Positions 18,204 through 26,507 are shown, counted from the stretch's first letter. The stretch: 61,706 nt of DNA from Verrucomicrobia bacterium UBA1200 (GCA_002309765.1 DBXY01000039.1:1-61706), one strand, 5' to 3'. Notes: generated by a model from the letters alone, not told the origin. Program-made: numbers and translations.

Positions 18204-18527
18204 ATGTCATTGGCAGTTAACGGAAGAAGACTCACGAAAAACGAGGTTTCCACCACTATGTTGCGGCAGATGAGCAGTCCGTCGCAGCGTGCCAATTTCC
18301 ATTTGGCCGTGAATGACGGGAATGACGACGGATTTTTCCTGAAACGTACGCTCCCGAAACTCGGATACCGGCGGCGCAAGATGATGCATTATCTAGCTGC
18401 TGGCGGAACCGATTGGGTGCGGACGGCCGCGGATGATCGCCGTACTTCGTGGCGTCGTAGGCTTAGCGCGTTCTTGGTCGGCATGACGGCTTTATGGCTG
18501 GTTTTCTATTTCTGGCAATGTGTATGA
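18204..18527 (+). CDS. Small membrane protein of unknown function
   Basis: 107 aa with GGAG before the ATG. The first 80 residues are polar and basic (LKRTLPKLGYRRRKMMHYLAAGG) and one transmembrane helix sits at about 88-105 (LSAFLVGMTALWLVFYFW), so it is a tail-anchored, single-pass protein with the N terminus probably in the cytoplasm. It lies between two LysM lipoprotein genes with gaps of 14 and 18 nt. That placement suggests an inner-membrane partner of the two envelope lipoproteins. No family recognised. Confidence 0.65.
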   Translation: MSLAVNGRRLTKNEVSTTMLRQMSSPSQRANFHLAVNDGNDDGFFLKRTLPKLGYRRRKMMHYLAAGGTDWVRTAADDRRTSWRRRLSAFLVGMTALWLVFYFWQCV

Positions 18528-18545
18528 GGAGCGTGGTGAGGTAAA

Positions 18546-19193
18546 ATGCGTTTTCCGGTTTTAATTTTATTGGCAATAGCTTTAATGTGCGGTTGTGAAA
18601 GCCCGATGTTTAACGGTACGGTTATTCCGAACCGCAAACAGCAGCGGCAGCAGGAACAGTCAAATTTCGAGTCGGCTAAATTGGCGGCACAGGTGCAACA
18701 GAACGACATTTCCAACCGTCAGTTGTCGGAACAGCTTGAGGCGATCAACCGCAGTCTAGGATTGTTGGAACAGCGCGTGGAGCGTTTGGAGACCGCCGCC
18801 ACCCAGCGTCCTGCCGATGTCGGGGTGTCAAAGGACGAGTTGGTCGCGTTGCGCCGGGACATCCAAATGGTCCGCGGCGATCAGGAAAAGATGCGGATGG
18901 ACATCACCAACGATCTGGCGGGCCGTATTGAAAAGATCGCGGCACGGCAAAGTGCATCGGCCGCGCCTCCCGCTGTTCGTCCTGCCGTAGCCGCCACTCC
19001 CGTTAAACCCGCAGGAACCTCAAAGGCGGCGCCGCCCGGTTCCGGTTATGAGCACAAGGTAGAAAAAGGTCAGACGCTTACCGAGATCGCCCGTGAGTAC
19101 GGCACTACGGTAAAAGCCATTATGAAGGCCAATAATCTGTCCAATGCCTCTTCGATCCGCATCGGCCAGGTGCTGTTCATTCCCGACCCCTGA
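18546..19193 (+). CDS. Coiled-coil LysM lipoprotein
   Basis: 215 aa. A lipoprotein signal ends at LMCGC (lipidated Cys about 17). Residues about 30-115 form a coiled coil (QLSEQLEAINRSLGLLEQRVERLE), then a Pro/Ala linker, then a LysM module at about 168-215 (YEHKVEKGQTLTEIAREYGTTVKAIMKANNL...IRIGQVLFIPDP). Same plan as the lipoprotein 1.5 kb upstream without the TPR part. Probably an envelope protein tethered to the outer or inner membrane and reaching peptidoglycan. hemB follows after 21 nt. Confidence 0.85.
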   Translation: MRFPVLILLAIALMCGCESPMFNGTVIPNRKQQRQQEQSNFESAKLAAQVQQNDISNRQLSEQLEAINRSLGLLEQRVERLETAATQRPADVGVSKDELVALRRDIQMVRGDQEKMRMDITNDLAGRIEKIAARQSASAAPPAVRPAVAATPVKPAGTSKAAPPGSGYEHKVEKGQTLTEIAREYGTTVKAIMKANNLSNASSIRIGQVLFIPDP

Positions 19194-19214
19194 TTGTAAG
19201 AAAGAGGTTTTCAC

Positions 19215-20192
19215 ATGTTTCCCGAAGTACGTTTGCGCCGTTTGAGAAGAACTCCCGCCATTCGCCGGATGTTTGACGCCCCGTACCCGCCGCCGTGCAA
19301 ATTCGTTTGGCCCGTGTTTGTGGTCGAAGGCCATGACCGTTGCGAACCTATCGCGTCGATGCCCGGACAATTCCGCTATAGCGTGGACCGGTTGTTGGGG
19401 GCGTTGGAGACCGTGGCGGCGCAGGGGATTGGCGGTGTTCTGCTGTTTGGGCAGACCGAAGGCGTCAAAGACGCGATTGGCAGCGGGGCGTTTGCCGAAG
19501 ACGGTGTGGTGCAGCGCGCCGTGGCTGCGATAAAAAAACATTTTCCCGGTTTGGTGGTGATGACCGATGTGTGTTTGTGCGCATACACGGAACACGGCCA
19601 TTGCGGGCCGTTGGATCGCCATGGCGGAGTGGACAACGATGCCGCCTGCGAACTGTTGGCCCGGGTGGCGCTCTCGCACGCCGCGGCCGGGGCGGATGTG
19701 GTAGCTCCGAGCGCGATGATGGACGGGCAGGTGCAGTTCATCCGCGAGGCGCTGGCGGACCATGATTTCTTCGATACGCTGCTGATGGCGTACTCCAGTA
19801 AATTCGCGTCGGCAATGTACGGCCCTTTCCGGGACGCGGAGAACTCATCTCCTGCATCCGGAGACCGGCAGGGATATCAGGCTTCGTACCGCAACCTTCG
19901 TGCGGCGCTTCGTGAGAGCGAGTTTGATGAAAACGAGGGCGCGGACATCTTGATGGTGAAGCCGGCGCTGTTCTATCTTGACGTGCTGCAAAAGGTGCGG
20001 GAGACCTCCGATCTGCCGGTGGCAGCCTACAATGTCAGCGGCGAGTACAGCATGATCATCGCCGCCGCCGAGCGCGGATGGGGGGATTTGAAGGCGATGG
20101 CCCGGGAGTCGCTGGCGGCGATGGATCGGGCCGGTTGCGATTTGTTCATCTCCTACTGGGCAAACCGCTATAACGAAATTTTTGAGCTTTAG
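19215..20192 (+). CDS. hemB: Delta-aminolevulinic acid dehydratase (porphobilinogen synthase)
   Basis: 325 aa. Condenses two 5-aminolevulinate to porphobilinogen, the second committed step of tetrapyrrole synthesis. The catalytic zinc site is C120, C122 and C130 (DVCLCAYTEHGHCG), so it is the zinc-dependent type. The two active-site lysines are K196 (AYSSKFAS) and K249 (LMVKPALFYLD). Length is normal. It supplies heme precursors, consistent with the di-heme protein encoded at 44 kb. No other heme gene is nearby. It sits between a lipoprotein gene and prfB with 10-21-nt gaps. Confidence 0.97.
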   Translation: MFPEVRLRRLRRTPAIRRMFDAPYPPPCKFVWPVFVVEGHDRCEPIASMPGQFRYSVDRLLGALETVAAQGIGGVLLFGQTEGVKDAIGSGAFAEDGVVQRAVAAIKKHFPGLVVMTDVCLCAYTEHGHCGPLDRHGGVDNDAACELLARVALSHAAAGADVVAPSAMMDGQVQFIREALADHDFFDTLLMAYSSKFASAMYGPFRDAENSSPASGDRQGYQASYRNLRAALRESEFDENEGADILMVKPALFYLDVLQKVRETSDLPVAAYNVSGEYSMIIAAAERGWGDLKAMARESLAAMDRAGCDLFISYWANRYNEIFEL

Positions 20193-20202
20193 GGAGTGAT
20201 CC

Positions 20203-21330
20203 GTGATTGAGATTGATGAGGTAACCCAACGGCTGGAGAAACTTCGTTCCGCGCATATCGAGATGCGCGGGTATTTGAAGATGGACGAGCGGCGCGCAAT
20301 TTTGGCCGACCTGGAGGCGCAGGCGGCTCGCCCGGAGTTTTGGAACGACCAGAACGCCGCCCGCGAGATTATCGCCAAAACCAATGCCCAGCGGGCGTTT
20401 GTGCGTCCTTATGATGAGTTGGGCGGGCTGATTGACGAGGTCGGCCTGATGTTGGAGCTGGCTCAGGACGAGAGTGACGAACAACAGCGTCAGCAGGCGC
20501 TGGAGGAGGCGGTGAAAACCTGCGATAAGTCTGACGCGTTGTTCGATAAACTGCGCATGCAGTCGCTCCTCAGCGGTAAGTTTGACGCTTGCAATGTGTT
20601 CGTGAAACTTCACGCCGGCCAGGGAGGAACCGAATCTTGCGACTGGGTTACCATGCTTTACCGGATGTACCGCCACTATGCAGAAGACCAGGGTTGGAAG
20701 GTGGAGGAGTACGATGTTCAGCCCGGCGAAGAGGCGGGGTACAAGGATGTCTATTTCCGCATTGAGGGCAATTACGCTTTTGGCGCGATGAAAGCGGAGC
20801 GTGGTATTCACCGGTTGGTCCGGATTTCCCCCTTCGACGCCAACAAACGTCGCCAGACTTCATTCGCTTCCGTTGAGACGGTCGCGGAGATTAACGAGGA
20901 CATTGAGGTCGAGATTAAGGACGAGGATTTACGCATCGACACCTATCGGTCGGGTGGCGCCGGCGGTCAGCATGTTAACAAGACCGATTCCGCAGTCCGG
21001 CTGACCCATCTGCCGACCGGCATTGTGGTGGCCTGCCAGAAAGAGCGTTCGCAGCACATGAACAAAGAGAAGGCGATGAACATGCTGAGGGCGCAGCTTT
21101 ACGAATACTATGAGGACCAGAAACGTGCCGAGATGGATCGTTTCTACGGCAAAAAATCAGAAAACGGCTGGGGAAGCCAAATCCGCTCCTATGTTTTTTG
21201 TCCGTACACCATGGTCAAGGATCTGCGCACCGAGGTGGAAACCTCTAATGTCCAAGCGGTTATGGATGGCAATATCCAACCATTCATCGAGGCGTACCTT
21301 AAAATGAACGCCGCCAAGAACCAGGCGTAG
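20203..21330 (+). CDS. prfB: Peptide chain release factor 2, no programmed frameshift
   Basis: 375 aa with a GTG start after AGGGAG. RF2 reads UGA and UAA stops: the specificity tripeptide SPF is at 209-211 and the peptidyl-hydrolysis GGQ is at 254-256. In many bacteria the gene needs a +1 shift at an internal UGA near codon 26. Here the region reads in frame as GGGTATTTGAAG (20269-20280), keeping the GGGTAT and TTGA parts but without the CTTTGAC slip site. Autoregulation by frameshift is therefore absent. Located 10 nt after hemB. Confidence 0.96.
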   Translation: MIEIDEVTQRLEKLRSAHIEMRGYLKMDERRAILADLEAQAARPEFWNDQNAAREIIAKTNAQRAFVRPYDELGGLIDEVGLMLELAQDESDEQQRQQALEEAVKTCDKSDALFDKLRMQSLLSGKFDACNVFVKLHAGQGGTESCDWVTMLYRMYRHYAEDQGWKVEEYDVQPGEEAGYKDVYFRIEGNYAFGAMKAERGIHRLVRISPFDANKRRQTSFASVETVAEINEDIEVEIKDEDLRIDTYRSGGAGGQHVNKTDSAVRLTHLPTGIVVACQKERSQHMNKEKAMNMLRAQLYEYYEDQKRAEMDRFYGKKSENGWGSQIRSYVFCPYTMVKDLRTEVETSNVQAVMDGNIQPFIEAYLKMNAAKNQA

Positions 21331-21347
21331 TTGTCCGGAGTTTTGGC

Positions 21348-22673
21348 ATGACGGCAGAACCCCTGATATTCCACACCTCCGGAAGCACCGGCCAGGCGAA
21401 AACTATCGTCAAGACGGCCGAGTCTCTGGCCGCCGACGCCAGAATGCTTTACGCTACGTTCGGGGAGATTTTTGCCAGTCGCCCGACGGTGGTTTATACC
21501 ATCGCTTTGGAACACATGTACGGTAAATTGTGGTGCCGGGCTTTGCCGGAGCTGACCGGATGCCCGGTTTTGCCGGAGAATTGGGTACAGTCGCCGGAAG
21601 AGTTCTTTGACCGTGTTGAAAAACTCGGTGAAATCGTTTTCATTACTACGCCGTCGTTTCTAGAGAAACTGGTTTGCTATCCGAATTTCCCCAGACTATC
21701 AGGACGTTGTTTGGCGGTGTTTACTTCCGGCAGTCTGCTGCGTTCCGAGATTTCGTCGGCCGCCGGCCAATTGCTCGGCGTATCGCCGACCGAGATTTTC
21801 GGCAGTACCGAGACCGGCAGCGTGGCGTGGCGGAGACAGTCGGAAGGCCCGGAATGGCGGGTGTTCGAGGGGGTCGATGTCCAAACCGATTCTGCTCGCC
21901 GATTGGTGGTTCGGTCGAATTTTTGCGTTGATAATCCTTGGGTTATGGGCGATTTTGCGGAGTTGCTGCCCAACCGCCGTTTCCTGCTCATGGGCCGGGC
22001 CGACCGATGCGTAAAAATCCTGGAGCGGATGGTTTCGCTTCCGGAGATTGACGCTGCATTGTCGGCACATCCTTTGGTCGATCAGGCGTATTCCGCCTCG
22101 TCACTCGAATCCATTCCTCGGGTTTGGACTTTGTTGACGCTATTCCCGGAAGGCAAGTCGTGGCTTAAACAGCACACCTACCGTGAATTGCGCCAAAGTT
22201 TGATTGCCTTCATTGCGCCGAAGGTGGAGAATTTCGCCAGACCGCGCCGGATTCGCGTGGTTGAGGAGTTGCCATACACAGTTCAAGGTAAACTTCCGGA
22301 AGCCGCGGTGCGCCCGCTGTTGGCTTCTTGCTGGCAGGAGCCGGTGGTAGAGGTGGTGGAACGCGGCCCGGACAAATACGTGGCAGATTTGACCTTTATA
22401 CCGGACGCGGTTTACTTTCAGGGCCATTTCCCCGGCCAGCCGATTTTGCCGGGTGTAACGCAACTGATGGTTATTCAACTTATGTTGCGCCGCCATTTCC
22501 GAATCGAACCGTCGGCGGGAAATCTCACCCGACTTAAGTTTATGAAAATTATTACGCCGTTGCAACAGGTGCGGCTGAAAATCGTCCGCAGAGCCAACGG
22601 TTCGTTTGATTTTTCCATTGATTCTGAAGTCGGCACACACGCTTCAGGGACTTTTACGGAGTGTCGTGAATGA
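21348..22673 (+). CDS. Adenylate-forming ligase fused to ApeI-type hotdog dehydratase
   Basis: 441 aa. The adenylation part has A3 TSGSTGQAK at residues 10-18, A5 FGSTETG near 150, A8 GRADRCVKI near 217 and the A10 lysine at K315 (VQGKLPE). Only nine residues precede A3, so the usual N-terminal subdomain is missing; the ATG has CGGAG upstream and prfB ends 17 nt before, so this is the true start. Residues about 340-441 are a FabA/FabZ-like hotdog with YFQGHFPGQPILPGVTQL (His360). The Glu of FabZ is Met here. This hotdog resembles the dehydratases of aryl polyene clusters. It overlaps the next gene by 4 nt. The role in polyene or acyl-lipid synthesis is inferred. Confidence 0.82.
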   Translation: MTAEPLIFHTSGSTGQAKTIVKTAESLAADARMLYATFGEIFASRPTVVYTIALEHMYGKLWCRALPELTGCPVLPENWVQSPEEFFDRVEKLGEIVFITTPSFLEKLVCYPNFPRLSGRCLAVFTSGSLLRSEISSAAGQLLGVSPTEIFGSTETGSVAWRRQSEGPEWRVFEGVDVQTDSARRLVVRSNFCVDNPWVMGDFAELLPNRRFLLMGRADRCVKILERMVSLPEIDAALSAHPLVDQAYSASSLESIPRVWTLLTLFPEGKSWLKQHTYRELRQSLIAFIAPKVENFARPRRIRVVEELPYTVQGKLPEAAVRPLLASCWQEPVVEVVERGPDKYVADLTFIPDAVYFQGHFPGQPILPGVTQLMVIQLMLRRHFRIEPSAGNLTRLKFMKIITPLQQVRLKIVRRANGSFDFSIDSEVGTHASGTFTECRE

Positions 22674-23902
22674 AGGCACTGTGGTTGGTCCCGGTTTATC
22701 GCCATTTGCGACAGTTGCCAAAATTGTTGCGCCGGCTTCACGACACCGGGTTGCCGGTGTTGCTAATTGACGATGGTAATCCGGATTGGTCGGATTTTCC
22801 CGGCACGCAGGTAATACATCATCCCCAAAATCTCGGTAAAGGCGTGGCTATTGTTTCCGGGTTAAAATGGGCTCAGGAACATGGTTATACCCACGCGGTG
22901 CAGATTGACGCCGATGGTCAGCATGACGTGGACGATGCTTTGGGGTTGTTGCGGTTGGCGGAACAGAATCCGTTGGCGTTGGTCTGCGGTTATCCGGTTT
23001 TTGGATCCGACGCTCCCGCAGCACGCTCGAATGGTCGAAAGATTACGCGGTTTTTTATTTGGCAGGAAACCGGAATCAAAGGCGAGGACGGTATGTGCGG
23101 ATGCCGGGTTTACCCGGTGGCGGCGGCGTTGGAAGTGCTGCGCCGCGCGCGTTCGCGGCGAATGGGTTTTGATATTGAGGCGGTGGTTTTGTGGCTGTGG
23201 AGCGGACGCCCGTGGTTGAAAGGTTCGGTCCGAGTGGCTTATCCGGATGACGGGTTCTCCAATTTCCGAATGTTGCGCGACAATCTGGGTTTCTTCGCTT
23301 TGCACTCCCGGCTCTGTTCAAAGCGTTTGTTCGATTTGGCGGCAGTTCTGCTGACTCTTCCCCTGTGGCTGCCGATTTTGGCGGTTGCCGCCTTGGCGGT
23401 GCGGTTCGCGATGGGTGCTCCGGTACTGTTCCGCCAGTTGCGTCCCGGGGTAGGGGGCATACCTTTTGAACTCTGGAAACTTCGTACCATGCGCGACGGG
23501 GATGGTAGCGACGCGGAACGGTTGACCGGATTTGGAAAGTTTCTACGTTCTTGCAGTATTGACGAATTGCCGGAACTGCTTCATGTAATTTCCGGTAAGA
23601 TGTCGCTGGTGGGACCGCGTCCGTTGCTGATGCGCTACCTGCCGCTTTACACGCAGGAACAACGGCGGCGTCACGGTGTTCGCCCCGGCATTACCGGTTG
23701 GGCGCAGGTAAACGGGCGCAACACGGTTTCTTGGCACGATAAGTTTGTGTATGACGTTTGGTATGTTGACCACCGGAGTTTGTGGCTGGATATCAAAATC
23801 CTCGCCCGCACGGTCTGGATGGTATTGTCCCGGCAGGGCATCAGTGCCGACGGCGAAGCCACCATGGGCGAATTTACGGGCGAGCAGGAGCCGGACCGTT
23901 AG
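22670..23902 (+). CDS. Aryl-polyene-type GT2 glycosyltransferase fused to PglC-type phosphoglycosyl transferase
   Basis: 410 aa. Residues 1-205 form a GT2 domain: LLIDDGNPDW, then NLGKGVAIVSGLKWAQEHG, DADGQHD (80-86), and GMCGCRVYP (141-149), the set seen in glycosyltransferases of aryl polyene clusters. Residues 217-410 match monotopic phosphoglycosyl transferases of the PglC type: a membrane re-entrant helix (RLFDLAAVLLTLPLW), LWKLRTMRD, the catalytic Asp-Glu dyad 298-299 in SIDELPEL, and GPRPLLMRYLPLY...PGITGWAQVNGRN. PglC loads a sugar phosphate onto undecaprenyl phosphate. The two halves together could start and extend a lipid-linked sugar. Starts at ATGA of the ligase gene. Confidence 0.85.
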   Translation: MKALWLVPVYRHLRQLPKLLRRLHDTGLPVLLIDDGNPDWSDFPGTQVIHHPQNLGKGVAIVSGLKWAQEHGYTHAVQIDADGQHDVDDALGLLRLAEQNPLALVCGYPVFGSDAPAARSNGRKITRFFIWQETGIKGEDGMCGCRVYPVAAALEVLRRARSRRMGFDIEAVVLWLWSGRPWLKGSVRVAYPDDGFSNFRMLRDNLGFFALHSRLCSKRLFDLAAVLLTLPLWLPILAVAALAVRFAMGAPVLFRQLRPGVGGIPFELWKLRTMRDGDGSDAERLTGFGKFLRSCSIDELPELLHVISGKMSLVGPRPLLMRYLPLYTQEQRRRHGVRPGITGWAQVNGRNTVSWHDKFVYDVWYVDHRSLWLDIKILARTVWMVLSRQGISADGEATMGEFTGEQEPDR

Positions 23903-24636
23903 CCGTTGTTTTGCTGGAGTTTCAACGGTAGCTCCAAACCATGCCGTTCAAGTAAATCCCGATCGCGCAAAATTTTATCGGGAGAACCGTTGGCCACCAG
24001 TTTCCCGCCGTCGATAACGATGACCCTGCTGCAGGCTTCCATTACAAAATCCAAATCGTGGGTGGCGATGAGTTTGGCACATTTCAATCCGTTTAGAACG
24101 CGGATTACGTTGCGTCGGTTGCGGGGGTCCAGGGCAAGGGTCGGTTCGTCCAAAAGCAACACTTTGGGACGTAGCGCCAGCACGGTGGCGATAGATGCCA
24201 AGCGTTTCTGCCCGCCGCTTAACTTATACACCTGACGGTCGGCGAGATCGGTTATCCCTACGGACTCCAAGGCGTCGGAAACCCGGCTGGCGACTTCCGG
24301 TTCCGACAACCCTTCGTTGCGCGGACCGAACGCCACGTCTTCTCGAACATTGGCCAGAAATAACTGGCTCTCCGCATCTTGGAAAACGTATCCTGCGGCC
24401 CGGCGAATCTGGGGAAGGTTGTTTTTGCACATCGTCAATCCGTCAACCGTTACGGTACCCCGTTGGGCGGTGAGCAGTCCTACCAATAATTTCAGCAAAG
24501 TGGATTTGCCGGCTCCGTTCGCGCCGATTAACGCAACCGATTCGCAATCTTGAACCGTCATCGTGATACCGTCAAGGATGGTGAATTCCGGCTGGTAGGA
24601 AAAAGTTACGTCTTGGAGCGACAGCACATCGTTCAT
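23899..24636 (-). CDS. cbiO: Cobalt/nickel ECF transporter ATPase
   Basis: 245 aa from ATG 24636, which overlaps the upstream stop as ATGA. Walker A GANGAGKST (38-46), Q-loop FQDAESQLF, signature LSGGQ (139-143), Walker B VLLLDEP (159-165), and the switch His in IATHDLDF. FQDAESQLF is characteristic of energy-coupling-factor ATPases. It powers uptake with the CbiQ-like and CbiM-like proteins encoded just upstream. Its stop codon overlaps, on the other strand, the stop of the glycosyltransferase (TTAG at 23899-23902), so no terminator fits between the two converging operons. Confidence 0.92.
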   Translation of the reverse strand: MNDVLSLQDVTFSYQPEFTILDGITMTVQDCESVALIGANGAGKSTLLKLLVGLLTAQRGTVTVDGLTMCKNNLPQIRRAAGYVFQDAESQLFLANVREDVAFGPRNEGLSEPEVASRVSDALESVGITDLADRQVYKLSGGQKRLASIATVLALRPKVLLLDEPTLALDPRNRRNVIRVLNGLKCAKLIATHDLDFVMEACSRVIVIDGGKLVANGSPDKILRDRDLLERHGLELPLKLQQNNG

Positions 24637-25457
24637 TTTAAAATCTCCAACGTGAGTTTTCCGATTGCAAGCATGGGATTGCAATATCGGATGGCGGCAA
24701 AACAGCCCGCCCAAAGAACAAAATATATCCAACCGGCGGCGGTACTTTCATCGGCGGGTCGAGGCAGCCGGTATGCACCCGAATAACCCAGAAGATCCAT
24801 CGCGTCTTTTACCCGGTTTGAGCGGTCGATCGAACGCAACAGCAACAGCCCGGCAAAGGGCCCCCAGGCGGACGGTTTCAGTGCCGAACCGCTAGTGCCG
24901 GAACGTAATGTGTAGGCATCGCGCATTCGCATGGTCTCTTTTGCCAAAATCACCAGATAGCGGTGCATGAGCAGAATCGAGAATCCGAACGCTGGCGGAA
25001 AACGTAATGACGCGAATGCGCGCGCCATGCCGTCAACTCCGGTAAGCCGCAACAGCGACCATCCCGCCAGTAGCGCTAAGACGCCCTTAAGGAACAGTAC
25101 CGCAAAGGAAAGCCATCCCCCGGATATTGCGACGGTTCCGATTCTTACGGCAACGGCGCGGTCGAAAAATGGGTTGGCGATACCCAGCAGCGCCACCAGC
25201 AGCAGGGCATGACGAAGTTGACGCAGCCCTCGTGCGACAGGAACTTTTTCCGCTAGCGTCAAAGCCAGCGGATAGATGGTCATGCCCAGTACACCGGGAA
25301 AATCGTATTTGTCAAAAGAAACCAGGGTGACCAGAAAAGTCAGCGTCACCGCAAAACGAGCCACAGGGGGAATCTTCCCCTGCGGCTGTCCTGATGGCCG
25401 CACCCGCTCAATTTCGTGGAATGCGGCAATAACGTTTTCTAACGGCGCCGGACTCAC
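24633..25457 (-). CDS. cbiQ: Cobalt/nickel ECF transporter T component
   Basis: 274 aa with a GTG start that overlaps the cbiM stop (GTGA). Several transmembrane segments are visible (about 30-75, 85-105, 115-140, 240-265). The cytoplasmic coupling helices carry the family's Ala-Arg-Gly-like pattern (RAFASLRFP and RMRDAYTLRSG...RSIDRSNRVKDAMDLLGY). It links the ATPase to the substrate-binding CbiM-type protein. The C-terminal segment YFVLWAGCFAAIRYCNPM is one more helix. Translationally coupled on both sides. Confidence 0.88.
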   Translation of the reverse strand: MSPAPLENVIAAFHEIERVRPSGQPQGKIPPVARFAVTLTFLVTLVSFDKYDFPGVLGMTIYPLALTLAEKVPVARGLRQLRHALLLVALLGIANPFFDRAVAVRIGTVAISGGWLSFAVLFLKGVLALLAGWSLLRLTGVDGMARAFASLRFPPAFGFSILLMHRYLVILAKETMRMRDAYTLRSGTSGSALKPSAWGPFAGLLLLRSIDRSNRVKDAMDLLGYSGAYRLPRPADESTAAGWIYFVLWAGCFAAIRYCNPMLAIGKLTLEILK

Positions 25458-26452
25458 GATGCGGTGGGCTGGCGGTTGCGGCGCAGATTAAGTGCGCCGC
25501 AGGCCAGACAGCAGATCGCAAGCACAATGAGCGAGCCGACTACGCCGGACAGAATATTACCGCCGGCGGATTCGGATTCGGGAAGATTGTAGTCGGGCAG
25601 CAAAGCGGTTTTTTCTTGCACTGCCGCTGCTTCGGAGTGGAGGTCACCGGATGACTCAAGCTCCGAAGTTCCCGCAACCTTCTCCATTGACCATTCCAGT
25701 CCGTCCGGAGAGGACGATGCGGCGAGCGAGAGCAGTCCGCCGACCGCCAGCGCCGCCGCCGTAAAGATTGCCAGCATGGCACTGCGTGAGAACCGCGAGG
25801 TCGAGACCGCGGAATTAACCTCCAGCATTTCGGGGCGGGTGTCGTAAACGAAGCTTAGCACCGCGCCGGTGATCAGCCCCTCAACGGTACCGATCGCGAG
25901 ATGGATGGGAAGCATCGCCAGAACGAACGCCGAGAACGGCAACTTCGTGATTCCGGAAGCAAGCGTTTCCAGCGTCACGGAAAACGCCCCGAGCTGCAGC
26001 GCCACGATATTGCCCACGATGCTGGCGGCGAAGATTTTTTTACGGGTCAATTCGCCTTTGGTCATCAACGGCCAAATCACCCCGCCGCCCAGCATGCAGC
26101 CATAGAATGCCATGTTCCAAAGGTTGGCTCCATAGGCAAGGATGCCGCCATCGGCAAACAACAGACATTGCACCAGCAAAACCACCGCCATGGTCAGGAA
26201 TCCGGCGGCTGGTCCCAGCACCGCAGCCAACAGCATACCACCGCAAATGTGTCCGGAGGACCCGGTACCCGGGATTGAGAAGTTGATCATTTGGGCTGCA
26301 AAAACGAATGCGCCCATCACTCCCGCTTCAGCCACCTTTACGCTTTGGGGAGATTTGCGGATCTTGGTTACTGCGGCACCAACCGCAATCGCCGAAGCGG
26401 CATACATCGTTCCGGCTACAGCTGGCGTTAGCAATGCGTCTGACATGTGCAT
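25454..26452 (-). CDS. cbiM: Cobalt/nickel ECF transporter S component, CbiM with PDGLE (CbiN-like) domain
   Basis: 332 aa from ATG 26452, chosen because GGAGG lies 8 nt before it and because the mature N terminus must be Met-His: MHMSDALL has the His2 that binds the metal in CbiM/NikM. The second metal His is H68 (GSSGHICGG). Six to seven membrane helices follow to about residue 225. Then comes a periplasmic PDGLEW segment near 250 and a final helix at 300-325, the CbiN/NikN-like auxiliary part fused in one chain. Whether it carries Co2+ or Ni2+ cannot be told from sequence. No cobalamin riboswitch precedes it. Confidence 0.92.
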   Translation of the reverse strand: MHMSDALLTPAVAGTMYAASAIAVGAAVTKIRKSPQSVKVAEAGVMGAFVFAAQMINFSIPGTGSSGHICGGMLLAAVLGPAAGFLTMAVVLLVQCLLFADGGILAYGANLWNMAFYGCMLGGGVIWPLMTKGELTRKKIFAASIVGNIVALQLGAFSVTLETLASGITKLPFSAFVLAMLPIHLAIGTVEGLITGAVLSFVYDTRPEMLEVNSAVSTSRFSRSAMLAIFTAAALAVGGLLSLAASSSPDGLEWSMEKVAGTSELESSGDLHSEAAAVQEKTALLPDYNLPESESAGGNILSGVVGSLIVLAICCLACGALNLRRNRQPTAS

Positions 26453-26485
26453 TCTGATATCCTCCAATGATTGGTAAAAACCGTA

Positions 26486-26501
26486 GTTTCATTTTTGAAA
26501 C
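26486..26501. promoter_or_regulatory. Perfect palindrome, candidate metal-regulator operator
   Basis: GTTTCATTTTTGAAAC: 6-bp arms and a 4-nt loop. It lies at the inferred transcription start of the cbi operon, the right place for a repressor that senses Co or Ni. It does not match a full NikR or Fur box. Confidence 0.4.
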
Positions 26502-26507
26502 GTGATA

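Noticed and set aside
20203..20290. Programmed +1 frameshift in prfB
   Set aside because: The reading frame is continuous and no in-frame UGA occurs near codon 26.
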